This document shows, piece after piece, positions 7,744-16,837 of a stretch of DNA of 41,233 bases. The notes beneath the pieces were generated by a model. The model ran no database searches and was not told the DNA's origin. It was given only the letters and a program-made list of their open reading frames with translations. Where the stretch lies: contig DAOTVZ010000158.1 of NCBI GenBank assembly GCA_034436045.1, positions 1-41,233 of the forward strand, given 5' to 3'. Both the position numbers and the translations under genes were made by a program. How positions within the stretch are numbered: the stretch's first letter is position 1; each line of letters starts with the position of its first letter. This stretch comes from H111-94 sp034436045 (lineage in GTDB: Bacteria; Chloroflexota; Ktedonobacteria; Ktedonobacterales; Ktedonobacteraceae).

Positions 7744-9831
7744 ATGTCTGACGGTCAAGACACACTCTGGCAAAACGGCGTCGAGGGGGATAGTAGTGCG
7801 CTCTCACTGGCGCAGGTAGAGGATAATGAAGCGGCACGGTTGGCCGAGCGCGTCGCACAGTTACGTCACCAGATCGAAGAGGCAAATTACCAGTATTACG
7901 TGCTGGATAATCCCACACTGACGGACGCCGAGTATGACGCGCTGATGCTTGAGCTACAGCGCATCGAGCAGGAGCATCCTGAACTCCAAACACCGGATTC
8001 ACCGACGCAGCGCGTAGGCGCGAAGCCGACACAGGAGGTGCCACAACACCGCCATCCTGTACCCATGCTCAGCCTGGCCAACGCGCGCAGCGAAGAGGAA
8101 CTGTATGCTTGGTATAAACGCGCCCAGAATATCCTGCCCAACGCGACCTTCTCTTACGTCTGCGAACTCAAGATTGACGGCCTGGCGATGGCGCTTACCT
8201 ACGAGCATGGTCGCCTCGTGGTCGGGGCCACGCGCGGCGATGGCATCATTGGCGAGGACTGGACGCCCAACGTGCGTACCGTGCGCACCATTCCACACCA
8301 TCTGCGTGGTGAACGTATCCCCGAACGGGTCGAGGTGCGCGGCGAAATTTACATGTCGATCAAAAACTTCGAGAAGCTAAATGAGGAGATCAGCGACGGC
8401 AAGCTCTTTGCCAACCCGCGCAATGCCGCTGCGGGTTCCCTGCGCCAGAAAGACCCGCGCATCACCGCCTCGCGCCACCTGGACTTCTTCGGCTACCAGA
8501 TCGGCTACCTGCAAGGGATGGAATGCCATTCGCAATGGGAGGCTCTGCAACTCATCCGCGAGTGGGGGTTTGTCGTCAACCCCCATATCAAACTTGTACA
8601 TACGCTTGAAGAAGTGCTGGAGTACTGTAAATATTGGGAAAAGGAACGTTTCAATCTGCCTTATGAGATTGACGGCGTGGTGATTAAAATCAATGATTTC
8701 GCGCAGCAGCAGGAGTTGGGCACGGTAGGACGCGATCCGCGCTGGGCTATTGCCTTCAAATATCCGCCGACGCAGGTGGCAACGAGATTGTTAGATATTC
8801 GTGTCAATATCGGGCGCACCGGCTCGGTTAATCCCTGGGCCGTGTTAGAACCTGTTAACATTCGTGGCGTCACCGTCTCACGTGCCGCCCTGCATAACGA
8901 GGGAGACATTCAGCGTAAAGACCTGCGCATCGGCGATTGGGTGGTGGTGCAGCGCGCAGGCGAGGTCATTCCCCAGGTGGTAAAGCCGATTGTTGAGCGA
9001 CGCACGGGTCAGGAGCAGGTCTATCACCTGCCCGAACGCTGCCCCGTCTGCGATACACCTATCGAGCGCGACCCTGAAGAGGCAATGGCTTACTGTCCCA
9101 ATACGGACTGCCCGGCGCGCATCGTCGAAAGCTTGATCCACTTCGCCTCTAAAGGCGCAATGGATCTGGAAACTATCGGCGAGAAGATGTGCGAACAGCT
9201 TTATAACGCTGGTCTGATTCATAGCGTGGCCGACTTCTACACGTTGACAAAAGAGCAACTGCTGCAACTAGAGGGGGTCAAGGAGAAGAGCGCGGAGAAT
9301 ATGCTGAAGGCGATTGAAGCCAGCAAACAGCGTCCCTTCTGGCGTCTACTTGTTGGCCTCAGTATTCGCCACATAGGCGAAAAGACGGCACAACTGATCA
9401 CTGCTGCCTTCCCAGACATTGACAAACTGATGGCGGCGACAGAAGAGGAGATCACCAGCATACCTGGCGTTGGCCCGGTCGCCGGTCATAGTCTCTACTC
9501 GTGGTTGCAGCAAGAGAGCAACCGCAAGCTCATTGCCCGCCTGCGCGAACACGGCGTCAATATGCGTGAAGAGCAACCCGGCCACGATGGCCCCCTGGCC
9601 GGACAGAGCTTCCTGCTCACCGGTCGCCTGCGTAGCATGACACGCCCGATGGCGGAAGAAGCTATCAAGAAACTGGGCGGCACCATCGCCTCCGGCGTCA
9701 GCAAGTCGCTCAACCACCTGATTGTCGGCGAAGACCCCGGTTCCAAACTGACTAAAGCGCAAAAAGCCGGTGTCCCCATCCACGACGAACAATGGCTCGT
9801 CGATCTGCTCAAAGAACACGGCGCGCTATAA
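7744..9831 (+). CDS. ligA: NAD+-dependent DNA ligase LigA
   Basis: This enzyme seals nicks in duplex DNA during replication and repair, using NAD+ to adenylate its active-site lysine. At 695 residues it is slightly longer than the usual 670 or so because of an acidic N-terminal extension of about 30 residues. The NAD-binding Ia domain ('NYQYYVLDNPTLTDAEYD') is followed by the nucleotidyltransferase domain with the catalytic Lys143 in 'CELKIDG' and the 'IDGVVIKIND' motif. An OB fold, a four-Cys zinc finger ('CPVC' ... 'CPNTDC'), helix-hairpin-helix repeats and a C-terminal BRCT domain complete the chain. All key residues are present. It is read from ATG 7744 and converges on the minus-strand reductase gene, with only 45 bases between the two stops. 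Confidence 0.98.
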   Translation: MSDGQDTLWQNGVEGDSSALSLAQVEDNEAARLAERVAQLRHQIEEANYQYYVLDNPTLTDAEYDALMLELQRIEQEHPELQTPDSPTQRVGAKPTQEVPQHRHPVPMLSLANARSEEELYAWYKRAQNILPNATFSYVCELKIDGLAMALTYEHGRLVVGATRGDGIIGEDWTPNVRTVRTIPHHLRGERIPERVEVRGEIYMSIKNFEKLNEEISDGKLFANPRNAAAGSLRQKDPRITASRHLDFFGYQIGYLQGMECHSQWEALQLIREWGFVVNPHIKLVHTLEEVLEYCKYWEKERFNLPYEIDGVVIKINDFAQQQELGTVGRDPRWAIAFKYPPTQVATRLLDIRVNIGRTGSVNPWAVLEPVNIRGVTVSRAALHNEGDIQRKDLRIGDWVVVQRAGEVIPQVVKPIVERRTGQEQVYHLPERCPVCDTPIERDPEEAMAYCPNTDCPARIVESLIHFASKGAMDLETIGEKMCEQLYNAGLIHSVADFYTLTKEQLLQLEGVKEKSAENMLKAIEASKQRPFWRLLVGLSIRHIGEKTAQLITAAFPDIDKLMAATEEEITSIPGVGPVAGHSLYSWLQQESNRKLIARLREHGVNMREEQPGHDGPLAGQSFLLTGRLRSMTRPMAEEAIKKLGGTIASGVSKSLNHLIVGEDPGSKLTKAQKAGVPIHDEQWLVDLLKEHGAL

Positions 9832-9876
9832 AATCAACAAGGTTGGCATCTAGTCACGGCACTATTCCTTGCCTGT

Positions 9877-10719
9877 TTAGAGTTTGTAGCGCAACAGCAG
9901 ATGGCTACCGGCCTGTTTCACACTCAGCAGTGTGGCCCAGGGCGCATCTTGTGGCTGAAAAGCATGCCCTTCCACTAATGAGAGCCGTGGCATACTCGCG
10001 TTGCGGCCTGCCAGTTGCGGTGCGAGGGTGAGGAATAGTTCGTCAACGACGTGTTCGATTAAAAACGACGTGAGCAGCGTCGGGCCACCCTCATAGAGGG
10101 CCATCCGTACTCCGTATTCGTGGGCCAACAAACGCAGCGTCTCGCGGGGGGAAACCGTCTCCTGTGAATTTTCAATGATGCGCACCTCGGTCGAGGTCGG
10201 CACTTGCTGCTGCATGAGATAATCATAGCCTCTTGCGGTGGTAGCAACTATGACGCGCAGATCGGGTGTATGAAATGTTGGCTCGCGCAGGTCGAGCCGA
10301 CCACTGGCCGTCATAATCACACTTATTGGCAGGCGCTCTCGTTTGCCAAGCGATGTGCGCAGAGCAGCGTATTCTTCGGCCAGCGCTGGAAAAATGAACG
10401 AGGGAATGCGGATATGCCCGCCATCTTCGTGGAGCGAACTGGAGCCAAAGATTACCGCGTCGGCTTCGGCGCGCAATATGCCCATCACCATCTGGTCTTG
10501 CTTATTATCCCCGCTAATCACGCCACCGCCGTTCTGGCCAGGTGCGTTATAGGAGACGATGCCGTCGATGGTTTCAACAAAGTTTGCAAACACATAGGGG
10601 CGCTTGCCTTCCGCGTGCTGCGGGATGAGCAATCCGCCACCGTAGAGCCGCGCCAGCGATGCAGGCAACGTAGATGCAGGCGCGACCTCACGTTCATAGA
10701 GAGTAACAATTGGCTGCAT
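9877..10719 (-). CDS. RibD C-terminal-type (dihydrofolate reductase fold) pyrimidine reductase family protein
   Basis: A 280-residue protein with the NADPH-binding reductase fold of the RibD C-terminal domain. Signs are 'YVFANFVETIDG' at the first strand, 'DNKQDQMVMGILRAEADAVIFG' and the glycine loop 'YEGGPTLL'. The family reduces ribosylamino-pyrimidines in riboflavin synthesis, but many stand-alone members have unknown substrates. No deaminase domain and no other rib genes are nearby, so a riboflavin role is not assumed. The frame continues upstream to 10845, but that would overlap the preceding gene. I chose ATG 10719, 37 bases after the stop of the membrane-protein gene, with which it probably forms an operon. 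Confidence 0.82.
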   Translation of the reverse strand: MQPIVTLYEREVAPASTLPASLARLYGGGLLIPQHAEGKRPYVFANFVETIDGIVSYNAPGQNGGGVISGDNKQDQMVMGILRAEADAVIFGSSSLHEDGGHIRIPSFIFPALAEEYAALRTSLGKRERLPISVIMTASGRLDLREPTFHTPDLRVIVATTARGYDYLMQQQVPTSTEVRIIENSQETVSPRETLRLLAHEYGVRMALYEGGPTLLTSFLIEHVVDELFLTLAPQLAGRNASMPRLSLVEGHAFQPQDAPWATLLSVKQAGSHLLLRYKL

Positions 10720-10756
10720 TATGCTCTCACGATCTATCTCCTGTAACGATATACTC

Positions 10757-12358
10757 TTAGTGCTTCGCACTTGATGGTATGTTGAGCAACGCATGAATAC
10801 GAGCGGCAGCGACATCGCGCGTAATCTGTCCGGCCAGCAATTCATCGAGAATGTGTTCTACCGTCTCTGTTGAAGAGGGTACTGGTTGCATCGATTCCTG
10901 TGTAAGCGTAGCAGGGGAGTGTTTCCGCAGGCCGCTAAACAGGTGTCCTCGCAGCGCCTGTGTGAGGTAGATGCCGATTAGCAGCATACCAACCACGAAT
11001 GCGGCCAGCCCCGCGTAAGCGGCCTGTTGCCACGAGGTTATCGGCGAGCCAAGCAGCGCAGTGACCCAGGCATACAGAGCAGTTGCACCACCAATGGCCA
11101 GCGCCAGAATACCTGCCGCCAGCAAAATCAAGACGTAGACCCGTCTTGCTTCGGATGCCTGCGCAGCCTCTGTTGCGCTTCTGCGGGCCAGCACTACTTC
11201 GAGAGGAATGTAGACCAGACCAACAACTGCAAAGGCCAGCGCCGAGTCCCATGCCTGTGCATCAGGAACGTTGCCTACCGGAAGCAGGGTGTTCAGCAGA
11301 TTCAACAGGAGCAGTCCCAGGCCCCACCAGAAACTCACGGCGTAGCCACCTGCCGCAATAGCATTCTCTATCGAGGCCAGCATATCTGATCCAATCAACT
11401 TAAATTTTGCTGCATTGCGCAGCCACAGATGATAGATGCCGATAATCAGCATGCCCAGCGTTAGTGTGGAAAAGAAATCAAACGAAGCCGATGGGCCAGT
11501 TACCATAGAGATGGTGACCGGAAGGTGGAAAAGAGGAGAAAGGAGCAACTCAAAGGCAACATACAATCCCCATACGAAAAAGCCCACTCCACCGGCAAAA
11601 CTTACCAGATGCATGATCAGGCGTAGACGCGAGGAGGCATCCCCTCTGGCAAGCCAGCCATATCCAAACCAGCAACCGGTAAACCAGAGAAGAGAGGCCA
11701 GCAGTCCTACCATATTATAGGACGGACAGTAGCCACCCATGCTACTACGGCAATCCTGTAGTAATCCCTGACCACCGAAGAGCAGTCCATCAACCAGCGG
11801 TCTGAGATTCTGTAGCCAGCCGGCGATGAGGAAGATCAGCAGGAAGAATTGTACGCCATAGAGGTGCAGACGTCGAAATGTGAGCGCCAGACCCGAAAGG
11901 GTAGAGGCGCGTCTACGCTCTAGTTCCAACAAAAGAGCCAGTAGCAACGTCGGGATAGCGAAAGCTAACGAACCCACAATGCCACCGGGCATGTTCCGCG
12001 CATAGGAATCGATGATCTGAAAACCAATTGTAAAAATCGTCAGTATGACTGCGATACCTTCGGGAATGTTGAGAAAGAACGAGCGGATGGCACTGGTTCC
12101 CGCCGTCGGGTCATTGTGCATATCGCGCCGGATGAGCCAGTAGTGCAGCCCACCCAATGCGCCTGCAATTACCCACGAAGCCAGCGCCAGCACAAGCGAT
12201 TGGATGACGCTGGCTCGACTGGGAACGGCAGTATAGCTATCTCTCAGTGGCGTGAAGTTCAGCAAGGTTTGTAGCACTTGCCCGAAAATCACCATCATGA
12301 AGACGAGCAAGGCCACGACCACGATGTAGAGGTAGAGCCGATAAAGATTGCGTGTCAT
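10757..12358 (-). CDS. Polytopic membrane protein with internal repeats (DUF5671-like)
   Basis: 533 residues, mostly hydrophobic, with roughly a dozen predicted membrane helices and a soluble C-terminal tail. The chain looks like about four divergent copies of a unit of some 130 residues. Each unit has a helix ending in a similar block: 'SWVIAGALGGLHYWLIRRD', 'LLWFTGCWFGYGWLARGD', 'LGMLIIGIYHLWLRN', 'VGLVYIPLEVVLARR'. This resembles the DUF5671 domain as I remember it, which has no known function. The tail ('EHILDELLAGQITRDVAAARIHALL') looks like a short oligomerisation segment. Start is ATG 12358, preceded by GGAGGAG. It lies upstream of the RibD-like gene in the same direction. No function is assigned. 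Confidence 0.7.
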   Translation of the reverse strand: MTRNLYRLYLYIVVVALLVFMMVIFGQVLQTLLNFTPLRDSYTAVPSRASVIQSLVLALASWVIAGALGGLHYWLIRRDMHNDPTAGTSAIRSFFLNIPEGIAVILTIFTIGFQIIDSYARNMPGGIVGSLAFAIPTLLLALLLELERRRASTLSGLALTFRRLHLYGVQFFLLIFLIAGWLQNLRPLVDGLLFGGQGLLQDCRSSMGGYCPSYNMVGLLASLLWFTGCWFGYGWLARGDASSRLRLIMHLVSFAGGVGFFVWGLYVAFELLLSPLFHLPVTISMVTGPSASFDFFSTLTLGMLIIGIYHLWLRNAAKFKLIGSDMLASIENAIAAGGYAVSFWWGLGLLLLNLLNTLLPVGNVPDAQAWDSALAFAVVGLVYIPLEVVLARRSATEAAQASEARRVYVLILLAAGILALAIGGATALYAWVTALLGSPITSWQQAAYAGLAAFVVGMLLIGIYLTQALRGHLFSGLRKHSPATLTQESMQPVPSSTETVEHILDELLAGQITRDVAAARIHALLNIPSSAKH

Positions 12359-12407
12359 AATCTCCTCCCGGCAAAGCATCTAGCTCCATTTATGCTTGCC
12401 TACGTCC

Positions 12408-12436
12408 AGTATAACTACTTCGTCACATGAAGTCAT
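12408..12436 (-). promoter_or_regulatory. Candidate promoter for the repeat-containing membrane protein
   Basis: On the minus strand ATGACT (12431-12436) and TATACT (12408-12413) are 17 bases apart, about 50 bases before ATG 12358. Confidence 0.35.
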
Positions 12437-12439
12437 GGT

Positions 12440-12462
12440 GCAAAAGCCCCATATGCTTTTGC
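12440..12462 (-). terminator. Hairpin after paaK, possible end of the paa operon
   Basis: GCAAAAGC (12440-12447) and GCTTTTGC (12455-12462) form a perfect 8-bp stem with a 7-base loop, 19 bases past the paaK stop. A U-tract is lacking, so terminator function is tentative. Confidence 0.35.
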
Positions 12463-12481
12463 CGAAAGGATTCTTCAATGG

Positions 12482-13828
12482 CTACGCGCTAAGACTACGC
12501 ATATCTACAGTGCGGCGCAGCTTGCCACCCTCGCTACGTGGCACCGAGCCAGGAGCCATGAGCGTCACTTTCACCGTCAGGCCAATTGTATCCTTAATCA
12601 GAAAAGCAATTTTATTGCGCAGCGCCCGCATTTGTTGATCCGCTTCGACCACCTCCTCGGACAAAACCTCTTGCGCCAGATGATGGAATACGGCGTCGGC
12701 GATCTCCACTTTAACTTCAACCTCATCGAGCGTGCCGTCGCGTTTGACGATCACCTGATAGTGGGGGACGACCTCTGAGATGCCCTTGAGAATTTCTTCG
12801 ATCTGCGTGGGATAGAGGTTGATGCCGCGCACAATCAGCATATCATCAGTGCGCCCGCGAATTGGCCCCATGCGCACATGAGTGCGACCACAACTGCACG
12901 GTTCGTGGTTCAGATAGGTGATGTCGCCTGTCCAGTAGCGTAAGAGAGGCATCGCCTCCCTGGTAAGATGCGTAAAGATCAGCACGCCCTCTTTGCCGTC
13001 GGGCAAGGGTTCGCCCGTGTCCGGGTGGACAACTTCGGGATAGAAATGGTCTTCCCAGATATGGCTGCCCGCACGCGCCTCAAGGCACTCCTGCGAGACG
13101 CCAGGGCCAATGACCTCGCTCAACCCGTAAATATTCATAGCCGCCAGTCCCAGCGTGGCCTCCAGGTCGGCGCGAATGGTATCCGTCCAGGGTTCCGCAC
13201 CGAAGACGCCATACTTGAGGCTGATGTCGGCGGGGGCAATGCCGCGTTTCTTAAATTCTTCCGCCAGCGTCTGAGCATATGAGGGTGTACAGCAGATGAC
13301 CTCCGGCTTGAAATCGAGGATCAGCGTCATCTGGCGCTGCGTCGCGCCGCCGGAGACAGGCACCACTGTCAGACCCAGGCGCTCACCACCGTAGTGAATA
13401 CCGAGGCCACCGGTAAAGAGGCCGTAGCCATAGGCATTGTGCAGAATCATCCCCGGTCGCGCTCCCGCCGCCGCCAGCGAACGTGCATTGACCTCGGCAA
13501 ACACGTCGAGGTCGTTGGCGGTATAGCAGACAACGGTCGGCTTGCCGGTAGTGCCGCTGCTGGCATGAATGCGAATGAGATTCTCGCGTGGTACCGCCAG
13601 CAGGCCGAAGGGGTAGTAATCGCGTAACGTCTGTTTTTTGGTGAAGGGCAGACGCGGCAAATCCTCCACTGAGCGGATATCGTCCGGTTTGAGATGCAGG
13701 CTCTCAAACATTTGCCGGTAGTATGGTACCTGCTCGTATACATAATTAAGTATGTTATGCAGGCGCTTGTTTTGCAGTTGAAGTAGTGAATTGCGTGGCA
13801 TCGTCTCTATTTCACGATTATACATCAT
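12482..13828 (-). CDS. paaK: Phenylacetate--CoA ligase
   Basis: This enzyme activates phenylacetate to phenylacetyl-CoA with ATP, the entry step of aerobic phenylacetate breakdown, and supplies the substrate of the PaaABC epoxidase encoded upstream. It has 448 residues, a normal family length. The adenylate-forming signature 'SSGTTGKP' is at about 90-97. 'YGLFTGGLGIHYGGERLG' and the hinge/C-terminal segment 'GRTDDMLIVRGINLYPTQIEEIL' are typical of PaaK. Two adjacent ATG codons (13828 and 13825) follow 'AAAGGAGAG'; I took the first. It is the last gene of the operon, 10 bases after the cupin gene. Confidence 0.96.
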   Translation of the reverse strand: MMYNREIETMPRNSLLQLQNKRLHNILNYVYEQVPYYRQMFESLHLKPDDIRSVEDLPRLPFTKKQTLRDYYPFGLLAVPRENLIRIHASSGTTGKPTVVCYTANDLDVFAEVNARSLAAAGARPGMILHNAYGYGLFTGGLGIHYGGERLGLTVVPVSGGATQRQMTLILDFKPEVICCTPSYAQTLAEEFKKRGIAPADISLKYGVFGAEPWTDTIRADLEATLGLAAMNIYGLSEVIGPGVSQECLEARAGSHIWEDHFYPEVVHPDTGEPLPDGKEGVLIFTHLTREAMPLLRYWTGDITYLNHEPCSCGRTHVRMGPIRGRTDDMLIVRGINLYPTQIEEILKGISEVVPHYQVIVKRDGTLDEVEVKVEIADAVFHHLAQEVLSEEVVEADQQMRALRNKIAFLIKDTIGLTVKVTLMAPGSVPRSEGGKLRRTVDMRSLSA

Positions 13829-13838
13829 ATGCTCTCCT

Positions 13839-14174
13839 TTACAGGCCAAAGCGTTCAACGAAGTCCTCGCGGATGGGCGTAAAGACCTCGATGAGTTCTG
13901 CGTCTTCGAGTGCCGTTACTGTGTGGACGGCATGACCTGGAATAGAGACGACATCCCCTGCCGCCAGTTCCCGTGTCTCCTCCCCAATGGTGAAGGAAAC
14001 TTTCCCTTTGAGAATGACCGACATCTGCTCATGCCGATGCGAATGCGCGGGCGCGACGGCTCCCTTGCCAAGTGTCACGCGCATCATCATCAATTCCTTG
14101 CCACTGAAAATCTGCGCGAAGACCCCAGGGAAAATAGCATGCTGCTTCTCTTGAAACAAACCGACAGTGTTCAT
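13839..14174 (-). CDS. Small cupin-domain protein in the paa operon
   Basis: A single cupin barrel of 111 residues with the metal-binding motif 'HSHRHEQMSVILKG' (motif 1) and 'GDVVSIPGHAVHTV' (motif 2). The three His and one Glu that normally hold a metal are all present. Function is unknown. Its place between paaD and paaK suggests a role in phenylacetate use, perhaps a dioxygenase-like or sensing protein, but nothing in the sequence fixes this. The frame could start upstream at 14228, overlapping paaD. I chose ATG 14174, with GGAGG about 11 bases before it. Confidence 0.8.
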   Translation of the reverse strand: MNTVGLFQEKQHAIFPGVFAQIFSGKELMMMRVTLGKGAVAPAHSHRHEQMSVILKGKVSFTIGEETRELAAGDVVSIPGHAVHTVTALEDAELIEVFTPIREDFVERFGL

Positions 14175-14224
14175 TGTCGCACAACCTCCATTGGATGGTC
14201 TTACTATCTGACTAACTGAGCTTA

Positions 14225-14725
14225 TCATATCACCTTAAACTGTTCAAAGGGCTGATGACAATGATCGCAGTAGCAGATAGCGCGGCACGGAGTCGGGCCA
14301 AAGAGATTTTCCATATGGGTCTGTTGCGAATGACAGAAAGGACATTCCTGCGCCACGCCACGTGTGCCCCTGTGCAGCACGGGCAATGTCGATACTTTCT
14401 GGTGCGTCGGTGGAGCAATCCCTGCCGCACGCAGCATGGCCCTCCCCGCTTCAGTGATGCGCTCCGTCGTCCATGATTCACTATATACGACCTTGACCTC
14501 TACTTCACCATAGGGGGCTAGCTTCGCCTTGATCTCGCGCTGCATCATCTCCAGCGCCGGACAGCCCACGAAGGTCGGCATGATCTCCACAACAATGCGC
14601 TCGCCAGTAGCGATCTTGCGAATGACGCCCAGGTCTACCAGATTGATGGTTTGAATTTCAGGATCGGGAATCGCGCGCAAGATATCCCACACATCCTGTT
14701 CGGAAATGGTTGACATCGATGACAT
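14225..14725 (-). CDS. paaD: Phenylacetyl-CoA epoxidase accessory protein PaaD
   Basis: 166 residues. The N-terminal half is a MIP18/DUF59 domain ('DVWDILRAIPDPEIQTINLVDLG'), found in proteins that help mature iron-sulfur or metal centres. The C-terminal half is a zinc-ribbon with paired cysteines ('CPFC' ... 'CYCDHC'), the hallmark of PaaD. It is required for the epoxidase complex but is not part of the purified oxygenase core. ATG 14725 lies 3 bases after the paaC stop, which implies translational coupling; a second ATG at 14716 is possible. The gene order A-B-C-D matches classical paa operons. Confidence 0.95.
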   Translation of the reverse strand: MSSMSTISEQDVWDILRAIPDPEIQTINLVDLGVIRKIATGERIVVEIMPTFVGCPALEMMQREIKAKLAPYGEVEVKVVYSESWTTERITEAGRAMLRAAGIAPPTHQKVSTLPVLHRGTRGVAQECPFCHSQQTHMENLFGPTPCRAICYCDHCHQPFEQFKVI

Positions 14726-14728
14726 AGC

Positions 14729-15556
14729 TTACCACGTCCCTTCCGGCTCTAAACGCCGCACCATTGTCATCTCTTCATATAATTCATCCCAGCCTGCGCC
14801 ATGCTGTCCCACGCGCCCGCCTGTCAATGGCTCAATTGTTACCTGCCAGTTCTCATCAACTTTCTGTGCGGGCAATGACAACTGGTACTGTGTGAAGTAA
14901 GATTGCGCGCGCTCAAGCCAGGGAGTGAGCAGGTGTGCAGTACGTGCGGCGATGATGCCCTCGGATTGCAAAGTATCCTCGCCGGGGGCATCCTCGAAGA
15001 AGCCCAGGATGCCGGGCCAGAGCGCCGTCAAAGCGGTTTCCAGGTGTTCGCGCGCAATGGTCGATGAGGTTGCCAGCGTCTTCCACCACGCCTCTCCATG
15101 CCAGAGATGATAGCGCTCCTCACTATAGACCTTGCGCATGGCGTTGGCTAGCGGCTCATAGCTGGATGCGAGCAATGCTTCCAGACGCAGATTATCGAAG
15201 AGGTCGTAGAGGAAACGGCGCGTGATCGCTTTGGCCCACTGTACTTTGCCGCTATGTTTGCCCTCCGGGTCATACATAATGGTGGCGCGTTCCTCCAATA
15301 CACGGGAGTGATAATAGGCCGCTTTGGGGCGCAGATAGGCCAGATGGTCGGGATCGCGTCCTGTTAGCTCGGCGGCCAGCATATAGCAGAGGCGTGCATG
15401 GCCTATCTCATCCTGAGCCAGCGAGCTAAAAGCCACATCCTCTTCTACCATCGGCGCAATGCCCGTCCACTCGGCATCACGCAGGCCAATCACTAATTCA
15501 TCGTCGGCTAGAGTAAGCAGATAGCGACAGAGAGCTTCTTGTACATCAGGCGTCAT
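14729..15556 (-). CDS. paaC: Phenylacetyl-CoA epoxidase structural subunit PaaC
   Basis: 275 residues with a ferritin-like helical fold. PaaC is the non-catalytic partner that pairs with PaaA in the ring-1,2-epoxidase. Recognisable blocks are 'LADDELVIGLRDAEWTG', 'SSLAQDEIGHARLCY' and 'EERYHLWHGEAWW'. The frame extends upstream to 15652, but the proper start is ATG 15556, which has AAAGGAGGG 6 bases before it. It overlaps the end of paaB by 11 bases, consistent with coupled translation. Confidence 0.95.
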   Translation of the reverse strand: MTPDVQEALCRYLLTLADDELVIGLRDAEWTGIAPMVEEDVAFSSLAQDEIGHARLCYMLAAELTGRDPDHLAYLRPKAAYYHSRVLEERATIMYDPEGKHSGKVQWAKAITRRFLYDLFDNLRLEALLASSYEPLANAMRKVYSEERYHLWHGEAWWKTLATSSTIAREHLETALTALWPGILGFFEDAPGEDTLQSEGIIAARTAHLLTPWLERAQSYFTQYQLSLPAQKVDENWQVTIEPLTGGRVGQHGAGWDELYEEMTMVRRLEPEGTW

Positions 15557-15854
15557 GCTGGCCCTCCTTTCCTGCGCCAGCGCCCTGGCGCAACTGGCGG
15601 CGTTTGGCAACGGTGACGCGGTAGCCCTCGCCCATGCGATGTGTGCGCTCAAGAGGCGGTTGCAGAAAATCGTGGTCGGTCACTTCGATAATTGCCTCGC
15701 GCGGCACCACCCACAGGCGAATGGCCTCGGAACGGCGGCTATACAACTCACGCGCGTAATGCACGGCCAGTTCAGCAGAAGGCGCTTCCAGGCTGCCCTC
15801 GTGGCGCAGATAGCCCGCCTCCTCTTCTTGCCGAAACACTTCGTAAATGGGCAT
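15546..15854 (-). CDS. paaB: Phenylacetyl-CoA epoxidase small subunit PaaB
   Basis: 102 residues beginning 'MPIYEVFRQEE', the typical PaaB N-terminus. 'SAELAVHYARELYSRR' and 'LWVVPREAI' are also family features. PaaB bridges the PaaA-PaaC dimers in the epoxidase complex. A TTG 12 bases upstream is in frame, but ATG 15854 has GGAGG 5 bases before it. The C-terminal tail is Gly/Ala/Lys-rich and overlaps paaC. Confidence 0.95.
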   Translation of the reverse strand: MPIYEVFRQEEEAGYLRHEGSLEAPSAELAVHYARELYSRRSEAIRLWVVPREAIIEVTDHDFLQPPLERTHRMGEGYRVTVAKRRQLRQGAGAGKEGQHDA

Positions 15855-15883
15855 CACGTCCTCCAATCTCGTCTTATGACGGC

Positions 15884-16807
15884 TCAGGCAACCAGCGCCT
15901 TCTCACCTAAAATGGCCTGTCGCACCCACGCGCTCTCTTCATAGGAGAGTTGGCGGAAACTCAGGCGCTGATAGGATGCCGGGCCATGGCCGGAGACAAT
16001 CGCATAAAGTTTTTGCCAGTCCGGCATAGTGTACTCCCAGCGCTGTTTCTCCTCGTCGTAACGTAGTTTGGGGTCTGGAATAGTAATGCCCAGTTCGCGG
16101 ATCTGCTTCACATAGCGCGTCAACCATGCCTGCCGTAGTTCCTCGTTGCTCTTTTCTTTCAGTCCCCACTGAATGGCATCATCGTTCTCGGCGGGCGTGT
16201 CCGGGCCAAAGAACATCATGACCGGTTCCCACCAGCGATTGGCCGCTTCCTGTAACATGGCACGCTGCTGCTTCGTTCCCATTGCCAGTGTCAACACGAT
16301 GTCTTCGCCGTGCTTGAGATGAAATGCCTCTTCCCAACAGACTTTCACCATTGTCCGAGCATAGGGCGCGTAACTGGCGCGGCGCAGGCCGGATTGCGCG
16401 AAGAGACTGGCCGAATCGACCCACCAGACAAAGAGGCCCATATCGGCCCAGGTCGGCATCTGATAGTGGAATACGTTATGAAATTTGCTCTTGCCGCTAA
16501 AGAGGTCGGTCATCACATCCTCACGCCGCCTGCCCAGGTCTTCGATCAGGCGCAAGAGCAGTTGGGCGTGCCCAACCTCATCCTGCACCTTTGAAGCCAC
16601 CGCCAGTTTACGGTGCAAGGTCGGCGCACGCAGAATCCAACTGCGCTCCGGCAACGCACCCATGAGTTCGGAGAGCGCGTGCCTCTCGATGAATTTGATG
16701 ACCAGTTTGCGGTACTCATCAGGCATCCACTCGTGCGCCTCGACTTTATATCCCGCCTGGATGCGCTCTTTAAACTCCTGTACTCGCTCTTCATAGCTCA
16801 TACTCAT
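15884..16807 (-). CDS. paaA: Phenylacetyl-CoA epoxidase catalytic subunit PaaA
   Basis: This is the di-iron subunit that inserts one oxygen atom from O2 into the aromatic ring of phenylacetyl-CoA, giving the 1,2-epoxide. Its 307 residues match the usual length. Ligand-bearing helices are visible in 'SKVQDEVGHAQLLLRL' (ExxH) and 'WEEAFHLKHGEDI' (second ExxH-type motif), with a further Glu on the first helix. The start at ATG 16807 follows GAGGG with 8-base spacing. It is the first catabolic gene after the repressor, 30 bases from the tetR stop. Confidence 0.97.
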   Translation of the reverse strand: MSMSYEERVQEFKERIQAGYKVEAHEWMPDEYRKLVIKFIERHALSELMGALPERSWILRAPTLHRKLAVASKVQDEVGHAQLLLRLIEDLGRRREDVMTDLFSGKSKFHNVFHYQMPTWADMGLFVWWVDSASLFAQSGLRRASYAPYARTMVKVCWEEAFHLKHGEDIVLTLAMGTKQQRAMLQEAANRWWEPVMMFFGPDTPAENDDAIQWGLKEKSNEELRQAWLTRYVKQIRELGITIPDPKLRYDEEKQRWEYTMPDWQKLYAIVSGHGPASYQRLSFRQLSYEESAWVRQAILGEKALVA

Positions 16808-16837
16808 ATGCTATTCCCTCACTTAATTCGCTTAAAT

